Positions 53,870-64,000 of a stretch of DNA of 64,000 nt are shown here, piece by piece. The stretch covers positions 14,478,092-14,542,091 of the forward strand of contig CM059623.1 in assembly GCA_030435675.1 (NCBI GenBank). Direction: 5' to 3'. Each line of letters begins with the position of its first letter. Within the stretch, counting starts at the first letter, position 1. Position numbers and translations under genes: made by a program. This stretch comes from Steinernema hermaphroditum. Lineage: Eukaryota; Nematoda; Chromadorea; Rhabditida; Steinernematidae. Below the pieces are notes generated by a model. That model was given only the letters and a program-made list of their open reading frames with translations. It ran no database searches and was not told the DNA's origin.

Positions 53870-54060
53870 TCTGTTATACCGAAAGCCCCCATGGAGAAGA
53901 TTGTAGCTTGGATAGGCGAATCTAGATCACGCAAAAACAGACCTGTCTGATCCACAGTGCTCCTGCTATCCGACCGTTCTTCTACCCTCTGGTTTTGTTC
54001 CTGCCCACACTCAGCCTTACTAAATTGCACTCTAAAGACTCTCATGGATCTCAACCCCTA
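53870..54060. repeat. repeat pair with 50.5-50.76 kb
   Basis: Second copy of the repeat described at 50500-50760, here in the interval between the 3' ends of csn-4 and the desaturase. Confidence 0.55.
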
Positions 54061-54175
54061 AAATATAGGAACATCTTCGAAAAGAGAACATTCGATTATG
54101 GATTTATTTCTCGATCGTAACAACCCGGTACGCAGATGTGAATCTATCAAATCAGTCATACACACACCAAAACAC

Positions 54176-57100
54176 TTATTGCACCATCTTGGCCATATTC
54201 TCCAATTGCCTCAAATTCTCCTTGTACCCAGTAATGTAGTCATCGACCAAATAGGGTAAGTTGTTGTCCTTGCAGAACTCCTTCACCAGGCGACTTGCTC
54301 TGGTGAGGTTGCACCGTGGCATCGTGGGGAAGAGGTGGTGCTCGATTTGGTAGTTGAGACCGCCCCAGAACCAGTCGATGAAGGGTGATGGGTTCATGTT
54401 GCGCGTGGTGAGGATGCTGAGCGCGACGAAGTTGTTGAGGAGACGGCTGTTCGGCGGGTACTTGTCGACGGAGTTGTGGTTGTAGGTGACGACGTGTCCG
54501 ATGAGGAAACCTCCACCGAACTGGCTGATGAAGAAGAAAGCGAGCCGGATGGGCCATGTGGGGAGGAGGTAGAGCTGGTAGAGCACCCAGGCCCAGTGGA
54601 TGATGATGCCGATCTGAATAGGGGAGAGTAATTCGTGTACAAACCAGGATAATAAAGGGTGCTTTGGCATAGTTTTTGAAACGGTCTTCAGGGGAAGTGA
54701 ACCTTCTTCTGGTTGGGTAGGACCAGTGGCAGAAAAACGAAGCAAAACCCTCAAAAGTCAGGGCTGAAATTGATCCAGAAATTGGATACCACACGCATCG
54801 ACTGAAGCGTGATAATGGTGATGTCTATTATTATGAGATATAAACATCAAATCAACAAAAAATAACGTTCATAACGGGCTAAAAGCAATAAAGAGAAAAA
54901 CAATTGCTCAGGGGTGGATTCGAACCTGGACTTTAAAACTGCTAGTTCAAGTGATTGCCAGTGAGCCACTCGTATACAGGTCTCGTTTCAGCTGATGTTT
55001 GTGCGCGAGTGACCCATTGGTAAAGCTGCTGACTATAAAGCATGAGATCCTGGTTCGGTGTACGTGTTCGGAAACGATTTTTGCTTTTGCGCTTTTTGAA
55101 CAAACCAATCTTTTATTTCACCGGTTCATCATAGAAAACAGTCGGAAATGGCACCAGATTCGTCAAGTCCGGCGTATCATGGTGATAATGGTGATGATCA
55201 CTAAGGTTAGCCTAGGTCAACTAGATGGAGCTACAGTATTTGGTGAGATAACCACGATGTTTATGTTATTAATATTCGATACGGTCAATGCGTGTGGTTT
55301 TTCATCAAAATTTCTCCCCTTCCGCTCTTCTATAGCTTTTATGAAACCCAAGGGTTTGAATATTGGTTAATGTTGTAGTCATACCTGCTCGCTGAGGGCA
55401 TCGCGACGGAACTGACGGTACTCGCTGTTCTGCGCGGTGAAGAAGACGAACTGCACGCTCTGCGACGTCCAGGAGATGCGGATGAGGGGCAACATTAGGG
55501 TGAAGTACAGGTGCTGATAGGGCACGATGTTCAGAATGAACTGCTCGAACGGCTGCTTGTACTTCTTAAGGTCGTCGGGTACCATCGCCAGCAGTGGCGC
55601 GAGGTCGATGTCGTCGTCTTGGTCTAGACAGCAGACTCATGTCTACAGCGTCTGCAGCGCGACAGAACCTACCGATGCAGTTGGTGGCCGCATGATGGGT
55701 GTTGTGCTTGTTCTTCCACCAGTCTCGTGAGAATCCTTGACAGACGTTTCCCAAGAACAGCGACAACGAGTCGTTGAGCTTTCTGTTCTTGAGTGGCTGA
55801 TGGTGGCAGTACTCGTGGGTGAGCCAGCCGAGCTGCTGGAAGGCAAGGGCGAGGAAGCAGGCGGAGGTGAGGTACCAGCCGGCGTACTGGAGGTAGAACG
55901 AGAAGAGCATGATGGAGAGCGTTTCGATCGTTTTGCGGGCGAAGAAGTCGGGACGGATCTCCAGGTAGCCCTCGTCGTGGAGGCGCTGCCGGAGTTTCTC
56001 GAAGTTTGCGACCATCTTCTTTTCCTAGAAAGTTGGATGTTGTAGGCACGGATGCAAGTACATGGTTGTACTAGGCTAGGCCCCTATTGAACTTGTGTTG
56101 TTATAGAGTCATTTATACAAGGTGGCATAAATACTGTAAGTCTTTATATTGGTTACACATCTAGGCCAGGCCTGGTCACCCTTATATAAGCCGAATGTGA
56201 AACTTTTGCAAGATATCGTCTCTATGAAGCACACTGTACCTTAAAGATGCAATCAGAGTCGGATCCGAGCCAGTTAAGCTAAGCCGACCCGGGTCAAGCC
56301 ATTGTGAAATTTTATCGCCTCTGCTTCACTGATTTGAGTATTTGATACGTGAGGCAGATTTTACTACCCCAGCACGGCCGTCATCAAGTTTTGGCCTCGT
56401 TTCATCGCTTCGCATTCTTGCATTTCAGCGTTCTACTTATCAAGTGCTTTTATCACTACTCTTATCATTATCAGTGACCGCATTCTTCAAGAAAGATGTT
56501 ATGTTTTCCCTACAGGATTTTCCCACGCATCCTAAAATCAAGCGCGGAACATAGAGTGATCTTCAAATATTCCCATATATACTTATCTAGGGATCTGAAA
56601 CCCCTTTGTCTCTGTGGATCACACTGTAGACTGAACATGGAACCAGTGATCTTTATAAGCAAAAGTCAACTATTCGGTCAACATACGGCAGTATCTAGAT
56701 TCAAGGGCTTACAATTCAGATGACATTGGGACTATTTGAAAGGCATTAAAGTGCTTCAAAGCGCTGATTTACGGTCAGATTTTGGTCTGTGTGACTGGCT
56801 TATCATCGAACCACCCAAAATCAGAATTTCTCGATGTCACCGAAACTTTACTTGCAAGTCAGTAGTGTCAGCTTCAGCTATTTCTCATAATTTTCCCTTT
56901 TTGTATCTGTCTTGTGTCACAGTTATGCTCCTTCCTTACCTCTTCGACAGTGATATCATAGGACGCCACGTTCACATCCTTCGCATTGACCCTGTACACC
57001 TCGGTGGGGTCCTCGCCAGGATAATCGATCACATTGCGCTTCTCCAGCGTGTCCAGCTGCTTGTACGCCTTCTTGCTGCCCTCGTGGAAGGCGTGGAAAG

Positions 57101-58986
57101 CGTGCGTAGCGTCGGCATTGCTGAAAAAGATAGATCACTTTCACCGATTGTTACACCCTTCGCCGTGAGAGTACAGTGGAGCGCAAGTGCAGCTGATAAG
57201 GACGACTGCAGCAAGGAGCACGGAAGAACCAAAGGTAAAAGGGAAAGCTGTCTGAAGAGCACTTCGAATCGATCGACCGGGCTGTACGGTTTTTGCACTA
57301 TTTTTAGAATTTTGGGCCAGGACGACGTGCAGTGGATAGACAGGGAAATAGAGCAGTTTTACAACGAAATGAACAGATTAGAAGACGTGTTTCAAGGTCA
57401 GAGTTGGGGTGGGAGGTTATGAGATCGTCATGGTGCGGAAGGTTCATTCTGACATCCCCATATCTACAGCTTACTTCATATAATGCACAGTCATGTCGAC
57501 GGTCTTTTGGTTCATTTCGTCCAAGTAGATCTTGATCAGGTTCCCACTATAATCCTTCCTCTACACTCTCACAAATTACAGTATGAAAGAGACAGACTTA
57601 AGGGGTAGGAGCAGATCGTAGCATTCGCATCGTCTTCCAAATCTCTTAAACCAAACCGCTAAGCTTGCTCTGCACTTAGGATTATTAAAAATCGTTCGAT
57701 TACTAAGTCTTGTTATTCAACCTATAGCTGATCCGGCTACTCATGTACGGTAGCCGCTTTGGAGTCAAGAATCAAAGAACATGGACAAGAAGAACAAGAA
57801 TTTAGGACGATTTAGTGCAAATAACTCAAAGCGAAGAGTGATTCTAAACCCAAGCCGGTTCCAGTAAATAGTTACCCTGTCCAAGTGCTTAGGGCTAATC
57901 CTGGACGTTCGTCTTTAATTAGCTCACCCGAGAGTTCAAAAAAATTGGCTTGAAAATACGGTGATGTTGCAATTTATCGGATCTGCTTGAAGTAGTGATT
58001 CTCGATTCTGGAATCCTCAACAGACTACTGTATGTTGCCCAGTGGATGGATGAGCCGTAAGTTGGATAATACGATATACGGTATTTCCGGAGGATTTAGG
58101 AGATGGGTAAGGATTGGCTTTTTAATAATCTTAAGTGCACGGGGAGATTAACGGTTTGGACGATTGGATTGGAAGGTGATGCATTGATGCTTCTAACTGG
58201 AAAATTGTAGTCCACCTTCACCAGAGAGAATAAGAGGAAAGGAGAAAAAATTAGTTGCCTGCTTTTGGGTTCCAGGAATCCAACTAGTTGATTGAAACGA
58301 GCCCTACTCTTCAATCAAACAAAGGGGGGACGAAACATGAATGGAAAAGGAAGATAGATCAAATAGTGAGGTCAAATAAGCAAATTACAAATTGCACAAA
58401 CCAGCACGAACCAGTGCTGGCATTCCAAGCAGGGATGACTCGAGGCTCGGAGTCGATGGGTTTTTGGGCATCGAGTATCCAAGCCAGTCCGGACTCGATT
58501 GGATATCGGACTCGATCCCAACAACCTACATACATGTGGATCTGGTTTGGTTCAACACAGTGATGTTAATCTCTAATTGGAACACGTGAATTTAGCTGTG
58601 TCTATATCTCTTTTATCAAATTTCAAGATAAAAGAAGCCTTTGTTCTCGGAATCTATCCACAAAGGACCAAACTTGTATCCATGTTTTTATCTCTGTGAC
58701 CTGGATAAAACGTGTTTTGAGCGCATTTTTCGTGTACTCAAGGTCACAGACGCAACATGGTCATCTTGCAAAGGAACCACTCGGAGAACCCCAGAAACTT
58801 GATGCCGCTTTTGCACATTACAAAACCCCAAAAGTACGGTAGGACGATAAGAACGCAGGCTTGTAAACAAGACACGCACCTGTACTCGGTGATGACTGGT
58901 CCTCCGGGATGGCTGTGAACGAACTCGTCGCTGAGCAGAAGCCACTTGCCGTTGATCTTGATCTTCAATCCGCTCTTCGCCTGCAT
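54176..58986 (-). CDS. fat-3: front-end fatty acid desaturase with N-terminal cytochrome b5, FAT-3-like (delta-6)
   Basis: Five exons: 58986-58880, 57120-56940, 56024-55673, 55623-55385, 54613-54176. All phases match and the protein has 438 residues (452 if the ATG at 59028 is used). It is an ER membrane enzyme that inserts a double bond between the existing one and the carboxyl end of C18 acids, the entry to C20 polyunsaturates. Seen: a cytochrome b5 domain with heme motif HPGG (residues 26-29) and ATHAFHAFHEGS; His boxes HEYCHH, HNTHHAATN and QIEHHLFP, the Gln replacing His as in all front-end desaturases; and long hydrophobic segments between. Residues such as KYPPNSRLLNNFVALSILTT and SPFIDWFWGGLNYQ are closer to C. 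elegans FAT-3 than FAT-4 as I recall them, hence the delta-6 call. Introns of 1759, 915 and 771 bases contrast with the 49-base third intron. Confidence 0.93.
54904..55078. repeat. pair of divergent tRNA-like sequences in fat-3 intron 4
   Basis: Minus 54975-54904 has a perfect B box GGTTCGAATCC, an A-box-like TGGCTCACTGG and a T-run after it. Plus 55003-55078 has ACCCATTGGTAAAGC and TGGTTCGG followed by TTTTT. Neither pairs into a sound cloverleaf. They look like SINE heads or tRNA pseudogenes in opposite orientation. Confidence 0.45.
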
Positions 58987-59029
58987 GGCCGCTGCTGCTC
59001 CGACCGTCGGCGACGCCGTCGGATACAAA

Positions 59030-59400
59030 AGTGGCTTGTGTTCGGCGCCGCCGCCGCCCCACCAATCCCCTCCCCCTTTAGGGTCGTCGTTGCGCGCTGT
59101 CCGCCACCGCCGCCGGCGGCGCTGCCCATCCTAATCAGTACCAGTGCACTGCGCAAAATTGTGGCGTGATTTTTGTGGCACTTGTAGACGTGTGAAGCGC
59201 GCGCATGGAGCAGAGTACGACCGGTCGGCGCGCACCGTGTGAACTTCGAATGGGAGAGGGGACGATGGACGCCGCCGGCGATAAGGGCGGCTGAAGTGGT
59301 GGACCGCCGCTGGAGACATGTCGGAATCAGGTGGTTCCGCGTCTAGGAGACATGAGCTTGGTGTCTGATTGACAGAGTGTCATTTCGGGGGTATGGAAGA
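59030..59400 (-). promoter_or_regulatory. likely promoter/5' flank of the desaturase
   Basis: This GC-rich flank (CCGCCGCC and GGCGGCGG runs at 59045-59135) lies directly upstream of the cytochrome b5 exon. The open frames on both strands are low-complexity by-products of base composition. I saw no clear TATA box or leader acceptor. Confidence 0.3.
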
Positions 59401-61150
59401 GTTGCGAAGCGGTGGGCTTGACAGCTGACCGTTGCTACGTGACGATGTTGAGTTTTTGCAGAAGGGAAGGGGGAGATGGGATGGGTAGCGCTGGGAACTA
59501 GTGCCATGACGTCTAGATTTTGATAGCCTCCTACTTAAGAACCATTATTGCGTTATTAGAAAAGTGAAGATATCTGATCAGCCATGAGATGTGAGGCTCA
59601 ACCACGTTGGGGAGTTTTTATTTGTGTGGATCCTGTATATATTGTAAAGCTGGCCATTGGCCATAGGAACCTGAAATGTTAAGGTCATTTAACATGAAAA
59701 GGATTGTTAGTAAGGACTAGAGATGGGCTTGGATTGGAACGGATGGGATCGGCTAGCCGTCCAACCGGTCCGTGGGCCGGTTAACGCATCGGTTCAGTCT
59801 TACTAAGGACTGCATACTGTATGGAATTTTCTTTAGTTTCTTTACCGCCTTGTTTGTCATTTCACAGACAGGGGGACCTACTGTATAAGTCTTTCGGATT
59901 GACACCTGAAAGGTTTTCATTACTAGCTTCTATTCCAATCAAAACTATCAGTGAAATCAGCTGACTGACTTCCTATCGAACGACGCTTTCCGTAGTGATT
60001 TTAAGTACTATGTTCATTTGAATGACAGTCGTATTGAGATAGCACCACATCTACTCTTCCACAGCTGTCATCATAAGGGATCCCCTGAAGGTGGCCAAGA
60101 AGGAAAAGATGGTCAAAGGGGAGCTCAGGCGCACCGAAACAGTCACGTTGTGATAGTGAACGGAGGTGTATCCGACCGAAGATTGATCATGAAAATACCG
60201 TCGTCTTCGGTTTTTTACATTGAGTTGTACGATGCACTTTATCGCGTGAAGTAAAAAGGTGTCCAAACGTGGAATAGGGGAGATAGATAAGGGATGTAAA
60301 GACTTGTTATCTGTGAATACAAAATCGGGACTTGTCGGCAGCATAAACTTCACTTTCAATCGTTTGAAGAATGATCTCGGTCTTCTCAACGTCCCTTATA
60401 GTTAACTAGTCGTCTGAGACCAAATCCGGACTTAACCTAATCAATAAAAGTTCAGTTTTTGTTGGTTTCAATTCGTTATCATCGCCAGATAGAACGCCTT
60501 CTTGAAACACTTCATCTCCCTTTCTTTCGAGGCCGATAAGGGGCGGATTATGGCTCTTACACATGGCTCCATTCTTCTGCAGATAAATGGCGCTGTAATC
60601 GAATACATGTAGCATGCCCAAGGCCCACCCAGTCCATTATACTCAAGACTAGGATGTCTACTATCATAGGAACATCCTTATATTGTAGCTTGGACAAGAA
60701 AATTACTCATTTCGAACGCTAGCTTTGTGGTAGGCTTTCTAGAAAATCACAGGCTTCATACCCTCACACCCTTTGTTTACAACTTGTAGCCTCCAAGGTC
60801 CATAGATTCTTTGAAGTTTGACAACCACTAGATTGTCTTTTAGACCCATTTCTTGTCTATTTTGCACATTCCTGTTTATGTACCGACAAACAACCCGTCT
60901 CTCAGCTGTCCTTTTTGGTTCATTCGTACCTTGTTCCACTTTGCTAATCGGTCGCCTTGGCGCACAACCCGTAAATACGGCGCTCTGCACGTTCCTATCG
61001 ACCTTCTTGCTGAAAACTTCCCCTTGCCCACCTTATCTACCGCACAAACAAGATATCACACCATAAAGTGCTTAAGACAGCACACCAGCTCTCAACCCTT
61101 TACTGACAATAAATATTAAAATCTTCATATTTACACGCAACAAGTCGAAA
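59400..61150. other. intergenic stretch without recognised genes
   Basis: Only short frames without motifs (for example 60018-60254 plus, 60621-60406 minus, 60818-61119 plus). Local low-complexity words near 59735-59790 ('ccaaccggtccgtgggccgg') look like a small repeat. I report no gene. Confidence 0.4.
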
Positions 61151-61153
61151 TGC

Positions 61154-62190
61154 TCAGTTTGCGCCGGCACCGCCGCCGTTCGCCGGATCCATCTGGTCCA
61201 TCGCGTTGTCGGCCCAGTTGAAACCTCCGGGGTTTTGTGTTTCGTCGACGACGATCGCTGCCCTTGGCGGCGGATCGAAGAGCCACTTGAGGAGGAGCGG
61301 GGTTTCGAGGATCTTGAAGCCGTTCGGTTGGCGTGGGAAAACGTCTTGTAGGAAGTAATAGAAGTGGCCACACGCGATTCCTGAAAAATGCAAATGAAAT
61401 GCGATAGAAATGGTCTGTTTCAAGGATCAGACTGTCTATGGTTCTTCGAGGCAGTCTAGGCCGCTCTTCGAGAGGAAAAGTAGACCGCTCAGACATGTCT
61501 CGACAAACAGCTGCAACCCATAATTGTCACGACAGCAGATTCGTCAATTTCTCTTGTCATTTTGCGATCGGCTGCTTACCCAGGAAATCGACGACGGCGT
61601 TGTTTCCAACGAGAATGGAAAGAAGAAGAATGACCCATGGCAAATAAGGGGCTTGGAAGTTCAAGACTCCGAAGAAGTTCATGCGAAGGTAGGGATTCCG
61701 GCGACTCCACACATAGACGAGCATGATAGTGAACGCTTGTCCGAGGAAGAGCTGACTGACGAAGATACCGCAAATGATCTAAAGAACATCGTCCACGTCA
61801 AAGTTCATGTCTCTGTCTAAATTTACCATAAACACCATTCCAAAGAGGAACATAAACACAAAATCGGACGTTTTTCCGCGAAATGATCCTTCTTCCAACA
61901 TTTGACAGTATCTCTGCGTGAACATAAGGTTGAAGAAGAAGCTGAACCCGAACGAGCCGAAGTAGCAGAAAGAGGTGATAAGTCGCCACACTTGGAGTTC
62001 GTAGGCAATGAGTTTCCAGTTAAAGTAAAGCTGCAGGGGGCTGATAAGGTCGAGTTGCTGAAATAGGCTGATTAGCAGAGTAGACGATGTGAGTGAGACT
62101 TACAACTCCTAGGGTGAGCGCCACACAAGCTGTGGAGTATGCCCGCGTTACGGGCGGCATATCGAGATATGCCTGCCATATTGGTATCAT
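61154..62190 (-). CDS. der-2: derlin (DER-2/Derlin-2-like ER-associated degradation factor)
   Basis: Four exons: 62190-62104, 62057-61827, 61778-61580, 61380-61154, giving 247 residues in frame. Derlins are rhomboid-like pseudoproteases of the ER membrane that help retrotranslocate misfolded proteins. Seen: [13 protein letters not shown] at the N-terminus, [20 protein letters not shown] (the derlin WR motif), [60 protein letters not shown] with [11 protein letters not shown], and [20 protein letters not shown] with the GxxxG-like spacing. There is no catalytic Ser/His, as expected. The C-terminus ([20 protein letters not shown]) is Gly-rich like the p97-binding tail but lacks a clear GxRLG SHP box. 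An acceptor CCTTCAG lies 15 bases before the ATG. Confidence 0.93.
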
Positions 62191-62268
62191 CTCGATGGCC
62201 GCACCTGAAGGAAAATGAATAGATACAAGTTGAGGTAAAGGACGCGAAAGCACGGCTCGTAAGCGAAC

Positions 62269-62802
62269 TCAAACTGGAAAATAACGCCTTAGATGGACAA
62301 CCAGCATCTGCTTCACAGTGACTGCCTTATTTTCGAGGCATGAAAACATCTGCTGCTTGACGCTGAAGGTGTCAACAATTATCGGATCAGGCTCAGACGT
62401 AAGCAGGCCAGCTAGAACAGAGAAAACTGGAAGAAAAGACAGCAAAACTGGTGAAGATAAAGCTTGTTTGGACTCAAGAGACTGGCTATTTTCCGCGTTT
62501 TCTATTGTGAAGTGTAATCCATCCAAGAAGTACATAAAACGCTGCGAATCCCATCGAACAGCGACAATCAGTGGAAAATCCGTACAGCGGCATCTCCGAA
62601 GCCAAGCAACCGACTGTCGTGGTAAAGCTAAACAACCGACTGGAAAACGCGTGGTAAACAATTGCGCACAATTACATTCCACGTCCACAGAAGGACGAAA
62701 CAGATTAGAGTCCATTAGCCAGCCACTATACGGGATGGTCCGTGAAAGTACACGCACACACTTCCCCAATCGGTCAGGGCGTTCGCAACGGGATGTGACC
62801 AC
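62269..62802 (-). CDS. hypothetical open frame upstream of the derlin
   Basis: A 177-residue minus-strand frame (…PVGCLALPRQSVAWLRRCRC, FPLIVAVRWDSQRFMYFLDG, …SSPVLLSFLPVFSVLAGLLT). The opposite strand and another minus frame (62671-62486, with GFAAFYVLLGWITL) are also open, so it may be chance. Its end lies 79 bases from the derlin start. I recognise no family and do not insist that it is a gene. Confidence 0.2.
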   Translation of the reverse strand: MVTSRCERPDRLGKCVRVLSRTIPYSGWLMDSNLFRPSVDVECNCAQLFTTRFPVGCLALPRQSVAWLRRCRCTDFPLIVAVRWDSQRFMYFLDGLHFTIENAENSQSLESKQALSSPVLLSFLPVFSVLAGLLTSEPDPIIVDTFSVKQQMFSCLENKAVTVKQMLVVHLRRYFPV

Positions 62803-64000
62803 GTGGATGCTGGCATGGTGATGGGCGATGAGTTGTGTCGAGGGAAGCGGCTGAATATGGACGTCAAATCCCGAAAGATGTCTGTGACCATGAGCACAAG
62901 CTTTGCCATGCTACAAGACAATATAGACGAGAAGAGTAAATGTACAGACGATGAAAATCCTATTCACCGTCTACAAACTGGCGAGTTATTTGTTTACTTC
63001 TCGCGCCTTTTCGTTCACTAGCTCAATAAAGGCATGCTTCATCAAACCGTCTAACTTGTCGAATGTAATTGGACTCCTCGAAATTTGCTCAGAAACAGCA
63101 CAAAAATTTCTGACATAATAGCCAGACATCCTATAGCCAAACACTCTCATTACACAGATCAGCTTGACAGCCTAACCCTCATCAAACAACCTTCATCGAT
63201 CAAAAATCTAGACTTATCGAATTTAATCGGAATGAGAACCCTGGAAATGATCGAAAATAGTAGAAAGAATTAAAACTCGAAAAACCGGACATCCGATTGT
63301 CTAGTCTCACAGGGTCAGTTTGCAAACTCTGGACCAGCCCACATCAGACAGACCTCATCTGTCTAATGTCTAGACCCATCAAAAGTAGTCAGGTAAGGTC
63401 GAAAAAAAGCAAAAATGACCGAAAAAACGTTCGTATCGCCCCTTTTCACGGACTATCCGAATGAATCGACCACACACATCGAGCATAATTGGCGGGAACG
63501 TTTCAGTCCCTGTGGATGCACATTTCTGTAGAATCCTGCTTCTGCACGGATCTTGCGCATCGATTTTTCTGGAATTTGCAACCACATCTGTTTTCAGTCC
63601 TGTTAGGCACTTCACGCCAGAGCGCCATTGCTGAGTTTTGAAATACTCGCCCGCTGTGCTTGCTTGGTTGCTAGTGGCTCTTTGGGACAATTTTTATGGA
63701 TGATGCAAGAAGATGTTTTTCTGGTTTTTATGTCACGCTAGACTTTGTTTTAGTGGGTTAATTTTTCCATCTCTTCTCTCTAGTAGATCTCCATTGTGTG
63801 GCCCAGCCTTTGTAGACCAACCCACCAGACGGATTTGTGTAGAAGGCGGACATGGCAGAGGGATTCAGTCTAGTTCTCATGTCTAGATTTCTGTTTGTCA
63901 CTCTACTATGATCTTTGCAAATTCCTTTGTCTCTGACTACCGTATAACTGCATTTATTTAGGAAAGGAATTGATCATTATCTGTTTCACTGCTTTGAATT
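62803..64000. other. stretch without recognised features
   Basis: Short frames only; the longest (63690-63379 minus, 103 residues) has no motif I know. 'gtctaga'-type words recur near 63265, 63365 and 63885. Nothing is called. Confidence 0.35.

Noticed and set aside
53404..54060. A multi-exon gene antisense to the csn-4 3' region
   Set aside because: I could not connect the 132-residue frame with the upstream frames; only the single frame is listed, at low confidence.
54240..54794. Minus-strand frames of 184 and 82 residues overlapping the last desaturase exon
   Set aside because: They are out-of-phase shadows of the exon carrying the third His box.
56736..57422. 228-residue plus-strand frame in the desaturase intron region
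   Set aside because: Its core is antisense to desaturase exon 2 (57120-56940). The end of the frame (LGQDDVQWIDREIEQFYNEM) looks protein-like but has no partner exon.

Overview
The window is eukaryotic, almost certainly from a free-living rhabditid-type nematode; the species is not identified. Genes are split by very short introns (mostly 42-65 bases) with GT...TTTCAG-type ends. Several start codons follow directly on a pyrimidine-rich AG that looks like a spliced-leader acceptor. F-box genes of the expanded nematode type are abundant. The best-conserved genes (a FAT-3-like desaturase with fused cytochrome b5, a DER-2-like derlin, CSN-4, a FLAD1-type FAD synthase) look closest to nematode orthologues as I remember them.

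Left part (1-46 kb) is accessory, repeat-rich DNA. A cullin N-terminal exon (293-826, minus) is followed by an intact gene pair, an NDUFB3-like complex I subunit (1808-2167) and a NUS1/NgBR-like cis-prenyltransferase subunit (2337-3130), spaced like a nematode operon. This pair is the source of a segmental duplication. Broken copies lie at 11.3-12.5 kb and 29.6-30.9 kb, and a shred at 38.5-38.7 kb. Each copy is followed by minus-strand members of a multi-exon, multipass membrane-protein family that I do not recognise (called family R here; copies near 4-5.9, 6.6-7.8, 13.4-15.8, 21.1-22.3, 31.8-32.9, 35.6-36.8, 38.3, 39.3-39.7 and 40.4-40.9 kb). Most copies carry frame breaks. Interleaved are F-box family genes and fragments (8.2-9.4, 16.2-16.9, 19.9-21.1, 23.7-24.8, 25.5-26.6, 27.0-29.0, 43.0 and 45.4 kb).

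Mobile elements are dense. There is an apparently intact PIF/Harbinger element with transposase and MADF protein (17015-19689), a decayed hAT element (32954-35551) with a tiny derivative at 27579-27648, and a second, non-coding hAT-type element (41501-42634) with a perfect 8-bp target duplication. An 853-bp intronic MITE (27444-28296), a foldback element built on a 15-bp tandem repeat (22892-23578), a palindromic MITE (10343-10503), mariner and LTR-retrotransposon remnants and tRNA-like SINE pieces complete the set. A truncated SF1 helicase gene lies at 43.56-45.2 kb.

Right part (46.5-62.2 kb) is ordinary conserved gene space: FLAD1-type FAD synthase (minus, 9 exons), csn-4 (plus, 4 exons), fat-3-like delta-6 desaturase (minus, 5 exons with long introns) and a derlin (minus, 4 exons). 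These act in separate pathways: flavin cofactor synthesis, CRL deneddylation, polyunsaturated fatty acid synthesis and ER-associated degradation. I saw nothing convincing in 59.4-61.1 kb or 62.8-64 kb.
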